Source: Candidatus Nomurabacteria bacterium (GTDB taxonomy: Bacteria; Patescibacteriota; Minisyncoccia; Phycocordibacterales; Phycocordibacteraceae). From it: a stretch of DNA of 7,610 nucleotides. Below the pieces are notes generated by a model that saw nothing but the letters and a program-made list of their open reading frames with translations, was not told the DNA's origin and did no database searches. The DNA is taken from contig CALRDY010000029.1 in the NCBI GenBank assembly GCA_943355045.1, positions 1 through 7,610 of the forward strand. The letters run 5' to 3'. Position 1 is the first letter of the stretch; each line of letters starts with the position of its first letter. Shown here piece by piece: positions 1-5,452 of this stretch. Made by a program: the position numbers and the translations under genes.

Positions 1-23
1 TTTGAACAAAAACGATTAAGAAT

Positions 24-1166
24 TTATGCGACTGCTTTCAGGCGCTCGATGAGGCCGGCGAGGGGGAGGACGGTTTCTTCCTGCGTCTGGCGATTGCGCA
101 GGATGGCAGAACCTTCCATTGCTTCCTTGCGTCCCATGATGAGGAGGTAGGGACTTTCGCGCTTTTCGGCGAGCGTGAGCTGCTCGGTCAGGGACTCGAC
201 GCCGATGTTCTGCGTCAGAGAGATGCGTGCTTTACGGAAATCTTCGGCGAGTTTGATGGAGAGCCGTTTCGCCTCGTCGCCGATGTGGACGAAGGAGAAA
301 CGCATCTGTGCAGGCGCAGCTCGCTTCACGACCGGGCCCGTGCTCGCTATCTGAAGCACTGCGCCAGTCGCACTAAATGGGGTGGGGAAGAAGTGGCGGG
401 TAAAGTCGCCGTAGTGCGAGCCCCATGCGACGCGACGTCCGCCTGCCGTAATCTCGAAGCACGTATCGTTCCAGACATTGCCGCGGCTGATCAGGTTGCG
501 CGCGAGCTCGTAGGGTGTCTCGGTCATCTCGAGGTATTCGAGCAGGTCCTCGAAGCGCTTGCGGCTCGCGTCGGAGAGGTGTTCGGTCGGCGCCGGCAGG
601 TCGTCGGCGCATTCGCGCGCGATGAGGAGTTCCGCGGCGAGGAAGGTGTCTTGCTTCGCGCAGTTCACGCATTCTTCGGGAAGCGTGCTGGCGCGCTTCT
701 TGAAGAAGTTTCCGAGCTCGCGCGCGTAGCGCGCGCGGGTCTCTTTGTCGCCCATGGAATTGATGCGCACGACGGGCTCTTCATGGAAGAGGTCGCGCGT
801 CAGCGCGCTGAGCGCGCGGATGATGACGGCGTCGGCGAGCGCGTGGTCTGCGCCGAGCGCGTGCAGCTGTATTATGGCTTTCTTCGGTGCGGGGCGGCCG
901 GGCGCGATGTTCGTATGCCAGACAAAAAGCGGCTGCCGCGGAGAAGGGGTAAAAGAGATGCGCTGGCATTGCTTCAAAAAGCTGGTAAGCGTCTCGGCCG
1001 CTGCGTCATTTCCGAGATGATTGAGCGCATCCGGATACTCGGTAGCTTTTCGTGCGGCACCGCGCGAAGCTGCAGTCAGTGTCGAGAGCGGCGTGAAGCC
1101 ATAATACTGTCCAAACGCGTGCGCTTTGCTTAAGAGTTCGTCTGCCGGTATGGTGTCGCGCATCAT
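24..1166 (-). CDS. HisRS-like class II synthetase paralogue, probably non-catalytic
   Basis: This 380-residue protein has the overall order of histidyl-tRNA synthetase: an N-terminal class II core (about 1-280) and a C-terminal anticodon-binding-type domain (about 287-380, with SLTEQLTLAEK and the LLIMGRKEAMEGSAILRN stretch). The HisRS histidine-site segment survives only in part as LISRGNVWNDTCFEI near 225-239, with R228 where HisRS has its catalytic arginine and an AGGR just after. The motif 2 region (about 78-107) lacks the usual arginine, and the motif 3 glycine-rich segment ending in arginine has become FSATGAVLQIAS (264-275). A CVNC pair (166-169) lies in the insertion region. I infer a HisRS-derived regulator or tRNA-binding protein, comparable in principle to HisZ, rather than a working synthetase; a divergent functional HisRS cannot be excluded. 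Its ATG overlaps the lepB stop codon (ATGA), so translation is probably coupled and the two genes share a transcript. A second ATG follows immediately, so M1 or M2 could be used. Confidence 0.75.
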   Translation of the reverse strand: MMRDTIPADELLSKAHAFGQYYGFTPLSTLTAASRGAARKATEYPDALNHLGNDAAAETLTSFLKQCQRISFTPSPRQPLFVWHTNIAPGRPAPKKAIIQLHALGADHALADAVIIRALSALTRDLFHEEPVVRINSMGDKETRARYARELGNFFKKRASTLPEECVNCAKQDTFLAAELLIARECADDLPAPTEHLSDASRKRFEDLLEYLEMTETPYELARNLISRGNVWNDTCFEITAGGRRVAWGSHYGDFTRHFFPTPFSATGAVLQIASTGPVVKRAAPAQMRFSFVHIGDEAKRLSIKLAEDFRKARISLTQNIGVESLTEQLTLAEKRESPYLLIMGRKEAMEGSAILRNRQTQEETVLPLAGLIERLKAVA

Positions 1167-1753
1167 AGTGCTACGGGAGTGGTCGTGCTCGTTGAGGCAG
1201 AGGTCCCATACGTCGTTTTACCGGGGAAGAAACCGCTCTGTGTGACGGGCAGGAGTCGCAGGTCGACGCGACCGATGATGTCCCTTTTCGGCAGTGGGCC
1301 CCAGATACGCGAGTCTGAGCTGTTGGGGCGATTATCGCCCATGACGAAGTACTCATCCGGATTCAGCGACATGTTTTTTGTGTACGTCGCGTCTTCGTTC
1401 ACGATATACGGCTCGGCAAGCGTGAATTTCTCGCCGGAGGCGGTTGTGATGGTAACGATGCCGTGATTTATGGAGACCGTTTCGTTCGGAAGGCCGATGA
1501 TGCGCTTGATATAGAAGACGGACGGGTTGCCCGGATAGCGGAAAACGATGACATCGCCGCGGGCGGGCGCTTTGAAATAGTACAGGAACTCATCGATGAT
1601 GAGATAGTCGAGATTTTCGAAGGTCGGATGCATTGAGTCGCCATCAACGACGAAGGGCGAGACTATGAAGATGCGAATCGGGATGACGACGACGACAATC
1701 AGAAGTGCAAGCGTGAAAAGATCCTTCAGAAGACCCTTTCCGGTGTCAGACAT
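1163..1753 (-). CDS. lepB: Signal peptidase I
   Basis: Type I leader peptidase that cuts signal peptides from exported proteins on the outer face of the cytoplasmic membrane. Read from ATG at 1753 it has 196 residues. A single N-terminal membrane segment spans about 12-31. The catalytic serine is S40 in VDGDSMHPTF, and the general-base lysine is K83 in YIKRIIGLPNE. The downstream family signature is MGDNRPNSSDSR at 138-149, followed by WGPLPKRDIIGR. All residues needed for Ser/Lys catalysis are present and the length is normal for a short bacterial enzyme. The C-terminus ends in a Ser/Thr-rich tail (about 180-194). The reading frame stays open up to an ATG at 1963, but that extension runs through the intergenic palindrome and has no signal peptidase features. 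The 1753 start also sits 6 nt after a TACAAT -10 box, so I chose it. The stop overlaps the start of the HisRS-like gene. Confidence 0.95.
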   Translation of the reverse strand: MSDTGKGLLKDLFTLALLIVVVVIPIRIFIVSPFVVDGDSMHPTFENLDYLIIDEFLYYFKAPARGDVIVFRYPGNPSVFYIKRIIGLPNETVSINHGIVTITTASGEKFTLAEPYIVNEDATYTKNMSLNPDEYFVMGDNRPNSSDSRIWGPLPKRDIIGRVDLRLLPVTQSGFFPGKTTYGTSASTSTTTPVAL

Positions 1754-1759
1754 GCGCGT

Positions 1760-1787
1760 ATTGTACGCTTCGCTTTTTTGCGCGCAA
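1760..1787 (-). promoter_or_regulatory. Probable lepB promoter, leaderless
   Basis: On the minus strand a TACAAT -10 box lies at 1765-1760. A weak -35 candidate, TTGCGC, lies at 1787-1782 with a 16-nt spacer. The -10 box ends only 6 nt before the lepB ATG, so transcription should start at or next to the start codon and leave no room for a ribosome binding site. This is a pattern match only. Confidence 0.5.
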
Positions 1788-1815
1788 GTTTTAAGTACAA
1801 AGCCGTGCATACTTC

Positions 1816-1913
1816 GCGGTTCGGGACATTCCGGAGCCGCATAATTTCCTGCTGGAAATTTGCTCTGGCTCGTGCCGTCGCGTCTGCGCACGCTCCGGAA
1901 TGTCCCGAACCGC
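1816..1913. repeat. 98-bp palindromic element with perfect 22-bp arms
   Basis: Bases 1816-1837 are a perfect 22-bp reverse complement of 1892-1913. The 54-bp interior contains a smaller hairpin, AATTTCC (1843-1849), loop TGCT, GGAAATT (1854-1860). The 7-mer CTTCGCG occurs at both outer edges in direct orientation (1812-1818 and 1913-1919), partly overlapping the arms. The element lies between the divergent lepB and pth promoters, roughly midway, and encodes nothing recognisable. It could be a REP/MITE-like dispersed palindrome, a protein-binding or cruciform site, or part of a structured RNA. There is no T-tract after either arm, so it is not a standard terminator. Confidence 0.8.
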
Positions 1914-1943
1914 TTCGCGTAGCAATTCAGCGTGCTGTGGGTG

Positions 1944-1949
1944 TACAAT
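1944..1949 (+). promoter_or_regulatory. Probable pth -10 box, leaderless
   Basis: TACAAT at 1944-1949 ends 7 nt before the pth ATG at 1957. I see no good -35 hexamer at the expected distance and no extended TGN. A transcript from here would start at or within a nucleotide or two of the start codon. The box also argues against using the in-frame ATG at 1948, which it overlaps. Confidence 0.5.
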
Positions 1950-1956
1950 GCCCGGT

Positions 1957-2553
1957 ATGGCAATCGTCATTGTGGGTCTCGGGAATCCGGGGAAAGAGTA
2001 CGAAAAGACGCGGCACAATGCCGGGCGGAATGCTGTCGAACTCGTGGCGAAGCAAGAGGGATTCGCCGAGTTCGTTTTTAATAAGACGACGAATGCGCTC
2101 GTGAGCAAAGGCGCGATTGGCAGTGAGAATGCGACGCTCGTGCTGCCGGAGACGATGATGAATCTTTCGGGGAAAGCGGTCAGTGCATTTGTGAAGAGTC
2201 CGAAGGCGGCAAAGAGTCTTCTCGTTATTCATGACGATCTCGACCTGCCGCTTGGTACGATAAAAATGGTTTTTGGGCGCGGCAGCGGCGGGCACAAGGG
2301 CGTCGAAAGTATCATGCGCGCTATTAAGACGAAAGATTTTGCACGCATCCGCATCGGCATTTCAGGAGTAGGGAAGAAGAATCAGGCGAAAAAGGTTTCG
2401 GGCGAGGAGAAAGTCATCAAGCTCGTCATCGGGAAGTGGAAGCCGGTCGAAGAAGCTGTTGTGAAAAAGATTTTGAAAAAAGCCGCCGAAGCAGTGCGTC
2501 TCTTTGCAACCGAAGGTATCGAATCCGCTACCATGTTCGCGAACACACGCTAA
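1957..2553 (+). CDS. pth: Peptidyl-tRNA hydrolase
   Basis: This cytoplasmic esterase releases tRNA from prematurely dropped peptidyl-tRNAs. The protein has 198 residues, the usual bacterial Pth length. It starts with the family signature IVGLGNPGKEYEKTRHNAG, giving N10 and the catalytic H20 at the same numbers as in E. coli. It continues with PETMMNLSG (N69) and HDDLDLP (D93), the aspartate that polarises the catalytic histidine. The substrate-binding loop reads GSGGHKGVES, so lysine K114 stands where E. coli has N114. The RIRIGI strand follows at about 131. The frame is open upstream to 1900, but the protein family begins at MAIVIVGLGNPG, which fixes the start at 1957. The start has no Shine-Dalgarno sequence and sits 7 nt after a TACAAT box. 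The next gene begins 21 nt after the stop, so the two are probably co-transcribed. Confidence 0.96.
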   Translation: MAIVIVGLGNPGKEYEKTRHNAGRNAVELVAKQEGFAEFVFNKTTNALVSKGAIGSENATLVLPETMMNLSGKAVSAFVKSPKAAKSLLVIHDDLDLPLGTIKMVFGRGSGGHKGVESIMRAIKTKDFARIRIGISGVGKKNQAKKVSGEEKVIKLVIGKWKPVEEAVVKKILKKAAEAVRLFATEGIESATMFANTR

Positions 2554-2574
2554 ACGCAAAACCTTTTGCTTTTT

Positions 2575-2967
2575 ATGAATGAATGGCCAAAAATTAAAAA
2601 AGAGTGGCCGACGACTAAGATAGAGGAGGAATTGAGAGAAGGATGGATTGTCGCTCTGGCCGTAGAGATTATCGAAAGCCGTGAAGTGTTTCCTTTTTCC
2701 GGTCTCGATTCAGGCGCATATGCAAAGATAAAAGCTGATGAAGAAGAATCCCCGGGCTACGCGACCCCCATAGATGAACTAGTGAAGAGATTCGAAGATG
2801 AAGGGATGAGAGTCGTCTTGGGAAAAAATCCTGAGAGCGGCAATGTCTTCATCTTGCCGCTCCAGAGCGATGACATCGAGAATGACAGCCTTTTCCCCCG
2901 GCATTTGCAAATCAGCGAAGGGATGAATGAGAAGCTCAAGGAATTGATTTCGCTCGGCAGGGGTTAG
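2575..2967 (+). CDS. Conserved-looking hypothetical protein, 130 residues
   Basis: I do not recognise a characterised family. The protein is soluble-looking and acidic, with no signal peptide or membrane segment. It opens with MNEWPKIKKEWPTTKIEEEL, has a tryptophan-containing helix-like stretch (REGWIVALAVEIIE), a loop with FPFSGLDSGAY, and a second helical segment PIDELVKRFEDEG, then a hydrophobic strand VFILPL. From memory similar short proteins occur in CPR genomes, but I cannot verify that here. ATG at 2575 is preferred; a TTG three codons upstream (2566) is possible. No Shine-Dalgarno is visible at either. It follows pth by 21 nt and ends just before a strong terminator, so it is likely the last gene of the pth transcript. 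Its base composition is more AT-rich than its neighbours (24 G/C in bases 2581-2640, for example), with more AGA/AAA-type codons. Confidence 0.75.
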   Translation: MNEWPKIKKEWPTTKIEEELREGWIVALAVEIIESREVFPFSGLDSGAYAKIKADEEESPGYATPIDELVKRFEDEGMRVVLGKNPESGNVFILPLQSDDIENDSLFPRHLQISEGMNEKLKELISLGRG

Positions 2968-2971
2968 GAAT

Positions 2972-3014
2972 AAAAAGAAATACGCGGCGCCGGAGGCGCC
3001 GCGTATTTCTTTTT
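2972..3014. terminator. Bidirectional intrinsic terminator
   Basis: A perfect 20-bp inverted repeat (2972-2991 with 2995-3014) closes on a GGA loop. The GC-rich core GCGGCGCC / GGCGCCGC is flanked by an A-tract on the left and a T-tract on the right, so it works as stem plus U-run in either direction. It starts 4 nt after the stop of the upstream plus-strand gene and also lies downstream of minus-strand rpsA, so it can end both converging transcripts. Confidence 0.93.
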
Positions 3015-3031
3015 CGTTCTCCCAGCGGAGT

Positions 3032-3173
3032 GCGAGTGTTATTTCGGAGGCTCTCGGAGGCGAAGCAGCAGGGCAATTTTTGCGCTGGAGGGGTCTGCGC
3101 GAAAATTTGCGAGCCGAGAGCGAGAACGCCCTCCCGCAGGGGAGGGCGATTCGTACTCCGAAATAACACTCGC
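3032..3173. repeat. 142-bp palindromic element with 18-bp arms and nested hairpins
   Basis: GCGAGTGTTATTTCGGAG at 3032-3049 is the exact reverse complement of 3156-3173. Inside, GCTCTCGG (3050-3057) pairs with CCGAGAGC (3114-3121), and imperfect arms around 3073-3083 and 3097-3110 can pair. The element would fold into a long multi-branched structure on either strand. CGGAG occurs just outside both ends (3026-3030 and 3174-3178), which could be a 5-bp target duplication, although the same pentamer also occurs at the inner end of the left arm. It sits between the rpsA stop (8 nt away) and the bidirectional terminator, and it contains no plausible gene. Candidates are a MITE-like element, a structured 3' UTR of rpsA, or a small RNA. 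Confidence 0.8.
3127..3148. other. GC-rich hairpin inside the 142-bp element
   Basis: CGCCCTCCC (3127-3135) pairs perfectly with GGGAGGGCG (3140-3148) across a 4-nt GCAG loop, giving a 9-bp stem. It lies near the rpsA-proximal arm of the larger palindrome. No T-run follows on either strand, so it is probably a structural branch rather than a terminator by itself. Confidence 0.7.
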
Positions 3174-3181
3174 CGGAGCTT

Positions 3182-4300
3182 CTACTTCTTCTTTCCCGCG
3201 TACGTAAGCGTCATGCGCTGATCCTTCGGTTCGAAGAGCGCGATAGTGAAAGGGTACGTCTTGCCAAGTTCGAGCGTCTCGCGGAGCTCTGCCGGCGTCT
3301 TGAATTCGCCAACGTGTACGAGTCCGGCGACGCCTTCCTCGATTGACGCGAGCGCTCCGTGCTTGTTGTATTTGATGACGACGCCCGGCACCTCCATGCC
3401 CTTCGAGTAACGCTCGACAGCGGTGTGCCACGGATTCTCTTTGAGCGCCTTGATGGAGAGCGAGACTTTGCCGTCCTTGATCTCGATGATCTTGACCTTC
3501 ACGCTGTCGCCGACATTGAAGAGCGTATGCGGATTCTCGACGAGACCCCAGTCGAGCTCGCTGATGTGCACGAGTCCCTCGAGTCCCGGTTCAATCTTCA
3601 CGAAGACGCCGAAGTCAACGACGCCCGTCACTTCGCCGGTCGCCGTATCGCCGACCTGGTACTTGTCGATGAGCGATGCCTTCTCCTCAGCCTCGTTCGT
3701 CGTGCGCTCAGAGAAGATGAGCTTACCTTCCTTCGCATCGGCCGTAATGATGCGCACGGAAATCGGATGGCCGATGAGGCGCATGAGTTCGCCGAGGATT
3801 TTCTCCTTATCGCCTTCCGGTACGCGCGGATAGTGCTCCTTCGAAAGCTGGGATGCGGGAAGGAATCCAGGAATGCCCTGCCACGAAAGGATGAGACCGC
3901 CCTTGTTCGCCTCTTCGACGACGAGCGAGTATGGCGTCTGCGAGAGGATCGCCGTCTCCGCTTCGCCCCAGATGGCTGCCTGGCGGGCTTCCTTGAGGGA
4001 GAGCTCGATGTAGCCTTCGCGGCCGGCCGGGTCGACGATTTTCGCGCTGATGATGTCGCCCGGATTCGCTTTGCGCAGGACGTCTGCCGCATTCAAGTAT
4101 TCGCGACCGTAGATGAGGCCGGTACCGAATGGGGCAAGGTCGATGTAGACGCGACCGCGATTGATCGCGATGATCGCGCCTTCGACGAGGTCGCCCGCTG
4201 CCGGCGGCATCGGGATGGTATCGACAAGAGCCGCCATCGGGTGTCCCTCCGGCAGATGAATCGTCGCGACAGGCACAGCGGCCTTCTTTTCTTCAGACAT
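3182..4300 (-). CDS. rpsA: Ribosomal protein S1, four S1 domains
   Basis: RNA-binding protein of the 30S subunit that helps load mRNA for initiation. The 372-residue product has four S1-type OB folds, at about 36-104, 118-199, 216-285 and 300-369. The third is the most canonical (VGDTATGEVTGVVDFGVFVK, then GLEGLVHISEL and GKVSLSIKAL). The second has the variant LSWQGIPGFLPASQL typical of ribosomal S1. E. coli S1 has six domains; the four-domain form is shorter, as in many Gram-positive and CPR bacteria. The start at 4300 gives MSEEKKAAVP and an unstructured N-terminus of about 33 residues. It has no Shine-Dalgarno; the sequence just upstream is AU-rich (TATATAT) with a hairpin before it. The gene is monocistronic, converging on the pth transcript and divergent from the MBL-fold gene. 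A long plus-strand open frame over it is only a codon-bias shadow. Confidence 0.94.
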   Translation of the reverse strand: MSEEKKAAVPVATIHLPEGHPMAALVDTIPMPPAAGDLVEGAIIAINRGRVYIDLAPFGTGLIYGREYLNAADVLRKANPGDIISAKIVDPAGREGYIELSLKEARQAAIWGEAETAILSQTPYSLVVEEANKGGLILSWQGIPGFLPASQLSKEHYPRVPEGDKEKILGELMRLIGHPISVRIITADAKEGKLIFSERTTNEAEEKASLIDKYQVGDTATGEVTGVVDFGVFVKIEPGLEGLVHISELDWGLVENPHTLFNVGDSVKVKIIEIKDGKVSLSIKALKENPWHTAVERYSKGMEVPGVVIKYNKHGALASIEEGVAGLVHVGEFKTPAELRETLELGKTYPFTIALFEPKDQRMTLTYAGKKK

Positions 4301-4314
4301 ATATATAGCGGTGT

Positions 4315-4351
4315 GGATTTTCGACGAGGGTACTGGTTCCTTTCGAAATCC
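4315..4351 (-). promoter_or_regulatory. Hairpin in the rpsA mRNA leader
   Basis: On the plus strand GGATTTTCGA (4315-4324) pairs with TCGAAATCC (4343-4351) with one bulged base, enclosing an 18-nt loop. In the rpsA transcript this places an imperfect 9-bp stem 14 nt before the start codon, with only A/U-rich single-stranded sequence between. In E. coli the SD-less rpsA leader is folded and is used for S1 autoregulation; I infer, without proof, that this hairpin may play a similar part. Confidence 0.4.
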
Positions 4352-4392
4352 AGGGTTAACGCCTCGCTACTTCTCCAGCACGCAACAAACAG

Positions 4393-4401
4393 ACTATAGC
4401 A
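4393..4401 (-). promoter_or_regulatory. Probable rpsA promoter, extended -10
   Basis: The minus strand reads TGCTATAGT (4401-4393), an extended -10 (TGN plus TATAGT). No good -35 is seen, as is common with extended -10 promoters. Transcription from here would give a leader of roughly 85 nt that includes the hairpin at 4315-4351. Confidence 0.45.
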
Positions 4402-4416
4402 AAGGGAGTAAGAAAA

Positions 4417-4425
4417 TGCTAGAAT
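4417..4425 (+). promoter_or_regulatory. Probable promoter of the MBL-gyrA operon, extended -10
   Basis: TGCTAGAAT at 4417-4425 is an extended -10 element 11 nt before the ATG at 4437. The transcript would start around 4432, leaving only a few untranslated bases. It is a mirror-like partner of the rpsA extended -10, only about 18 bp away. Confidence 0.5.
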
Positions 4426-4436
4426 GAGCGTACTTT

Positions 4437-5078
4437 ATGGTTATCACACACCACGGTGGGCAATGCTTCAAGGTAACGCTCGGCGACCTCACAATCGTCT
4501 TCGACCCTATCAATAAAGGCGCGACGCTGCCATCGGCCCGCTTCGGTGCCGACATCGCGCTCGTCTCGCGCGACCACCCGGACATGAATGGCGTCAGCGA
4601 AGTGACCTACGGCGAGAAGGTGCCATTTGCAATCACGGGTCCCGGCGAATACGAGCGCCAGGGCGTAGTCATCCAGGGCTTCCTCTCGAAGAGTGCGTAC
4701 GGCCTCGCAAAGGGTCAGACCGAAGCATTGAATACGATCTACACGGTCGACCTCGAAGACATGACGCTCGTGCACCTCGGCGCGCTCGCCGATGCGGAGC
4801 TTTCAAAAGAAGCGCGCGAAAGCATTGACGAGATCGACGTCCTTTTCGTGCCGGTCGGCGGAGATGGTGTGCTCTCGCCCGAGGCGGCGCACAAGCTCGC
4901 AGTGTCGCTTGAACCGAAGATCATCATCCCGATGCACTGGAGCGGCATCGGCGAACCGAAATCGCTTGAAGCATTTCTGAAAGCGGCGGGGAGTACTGGC
5001 GAAAAAGTCGACAAGCTTACCCTCAAGAAAAAAGACCTGGTCGGGCTCGATGGGCGTATACTGGTGGTAACGCCATAA
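4437..5078 (+). CDS. Metallo-beta-lactamase-fold protein with degenerate metal site
   Basis: The 213-residue protein has the layout of the small UlaG-like/Lactamase_B_3 branch of the MBL superfamily. It shows an N-terminal strand with HHGGQCFKV (5-13), VFDPI (21-25), an ADIALVSRDHPDMNGV metal-loop position (38-53), TGPGEYE (67-73), HLGALAD (113-119), VLFVPVGGDGVLSP (135-148) and IIIPMHW (162-168). In active relatives the metal loop is HxHxDH; here it is R45-D-H47-P-D49-M50, so the first and last histidines are gone, and the aspartate expected in HLGDL is A116. H47, D49, H113 and H167 remain. I infer loss or change of metal-dependent hydrolysis; function is unknown. The gene is first in an operon with a small membrane protein (4 nt downstream) and gyrA. 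The start follows an extended -10 by 11 nt and has no Shine-Dalgarno. Confidence 0.88.
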   Translation: MVITHHGGQCFKVTLGDLTIVFDPINKGATLPSARFGADIALVSRDHPDMNGVSEVTYGEKVPFAITGPGEYERQGVVIQGFLSKSAYGLAKGQTEALNTIYTVDLEDMTLVHLGALADAELSKEARESIDEIDVLFVPVGGDGVLSPEAAHKLAVSLEPKIIIPMHWSGIGEPKSLEAFLKAAGSTGEKVDKLTLKKKDLVGLDGRILVVTP

Positions 5079-5082
5079 CGCT

Positions 5083-5436
5083 ATGAATGCCATGAAAACC
5101 GTTTCCGAGCATATCGAATATGTAAAAGGGAAGCCGCATCACATCCGCAAGCAGATTGCTTTCGGGGTGTCATCCGGCATCGCTGCGCTCATCGCTCTCG
5201 TGTGGCTCATAACCTCGGTAGGATCGGGCGCCTTCGCGCTCAAAGGAAGCACGTTTTCGGACGATCTAGGACTCGTTCCGGCACCTGGCTCAGATGCATT
5301 GTTTGGGAACCAGAATCTCGCCGGTGCCGCCGCGGCGCTGCAAGACGAGTCCGTGCCAGCACATATCGAGATCATCGACGCGCCTTCTGCAGCAGCGGAA
5401 ACGAAGCGGGTCGAGCAGACGACCGTGCCTTTTTAA
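5083..5436 (+). CDS. Small single-pass membrane protein, unknown function
   Basis: The 117-residue product has a basic N-terminus (MNAMKTVSEHIEYVKGKPHHIRKQ spans 1-24) and one hydrophobic segment at about 25-46 (IAFGVSSGIAALIALVWLIT). A low-complexity Ala/Ser/Asp-rich tail of about 70 residues follows, ending in TTVPF. The positive-inside rule predicts a cytoplasmic N-terminus and an exported tail. No signal peptidase site, lipobox cysteine or known domain is visible. From memory, proteins beginning with a similar HIEYVKGKPHHxRKQIAFG stretch occur in CPR genomes, but I have not checked this. It begins 4 nt after the MBL-fold stop and ends 16 nt before gyrA, so it is almost certainly in their operon. 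M4 (5092) is an alternative start; neither has a ribosome binding site. Confidence 0.8.
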   Translation: MNAMKTVSEHIEYVKGKPHHIRKQIAFGVSSGIAALIALVWLITSVGSGAFALKGSTFSDDLGLVPAPGSDALFGNQNLAGAAAALQDESVPAHIEIIDAPSAAAETKRVEQTTVPF

Positions 5437-5452
5437 TACGTAACTGAATCAT

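Noticed and set aside
285..1133. 282-codon plus-strand open frame over the HisRS-like gene
   Set aside because: The opposite strand encodes a protein with a recognisable fold and operon coupling; this frame shows no family signature.
1900..1956. Upstream pth starts at 1900 and 1948
   Set aside because: The first begins inside the palindrome arm and the second overlaps the TACAAT box. The conserved Pth N-terminus begins at 1957.
1754..1963. N-terminal extension of LepB by 70 residues
   Set aside because: The extension runs through the palindrome, has no export or protease features, and would place about 80 residues before the membrane anchor. The ATG at 1753 gives the usual short cytoplasmic N-terminus.
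3127..3148. GC-rich hairpin as an rpsA terminator
   Set aside because: No T-run follows on the minus strand, and a much better terminator lies further downstream at 2972-3014.
3359..4399. 346-codon plus-strand open frame over rpsA
   Set aside because: It lies exactly antisense to a well-supported rpsA, has an Arg/Asp/Leu-rich composition with no recognisable domain, and is expected from GC-rich codon bias.
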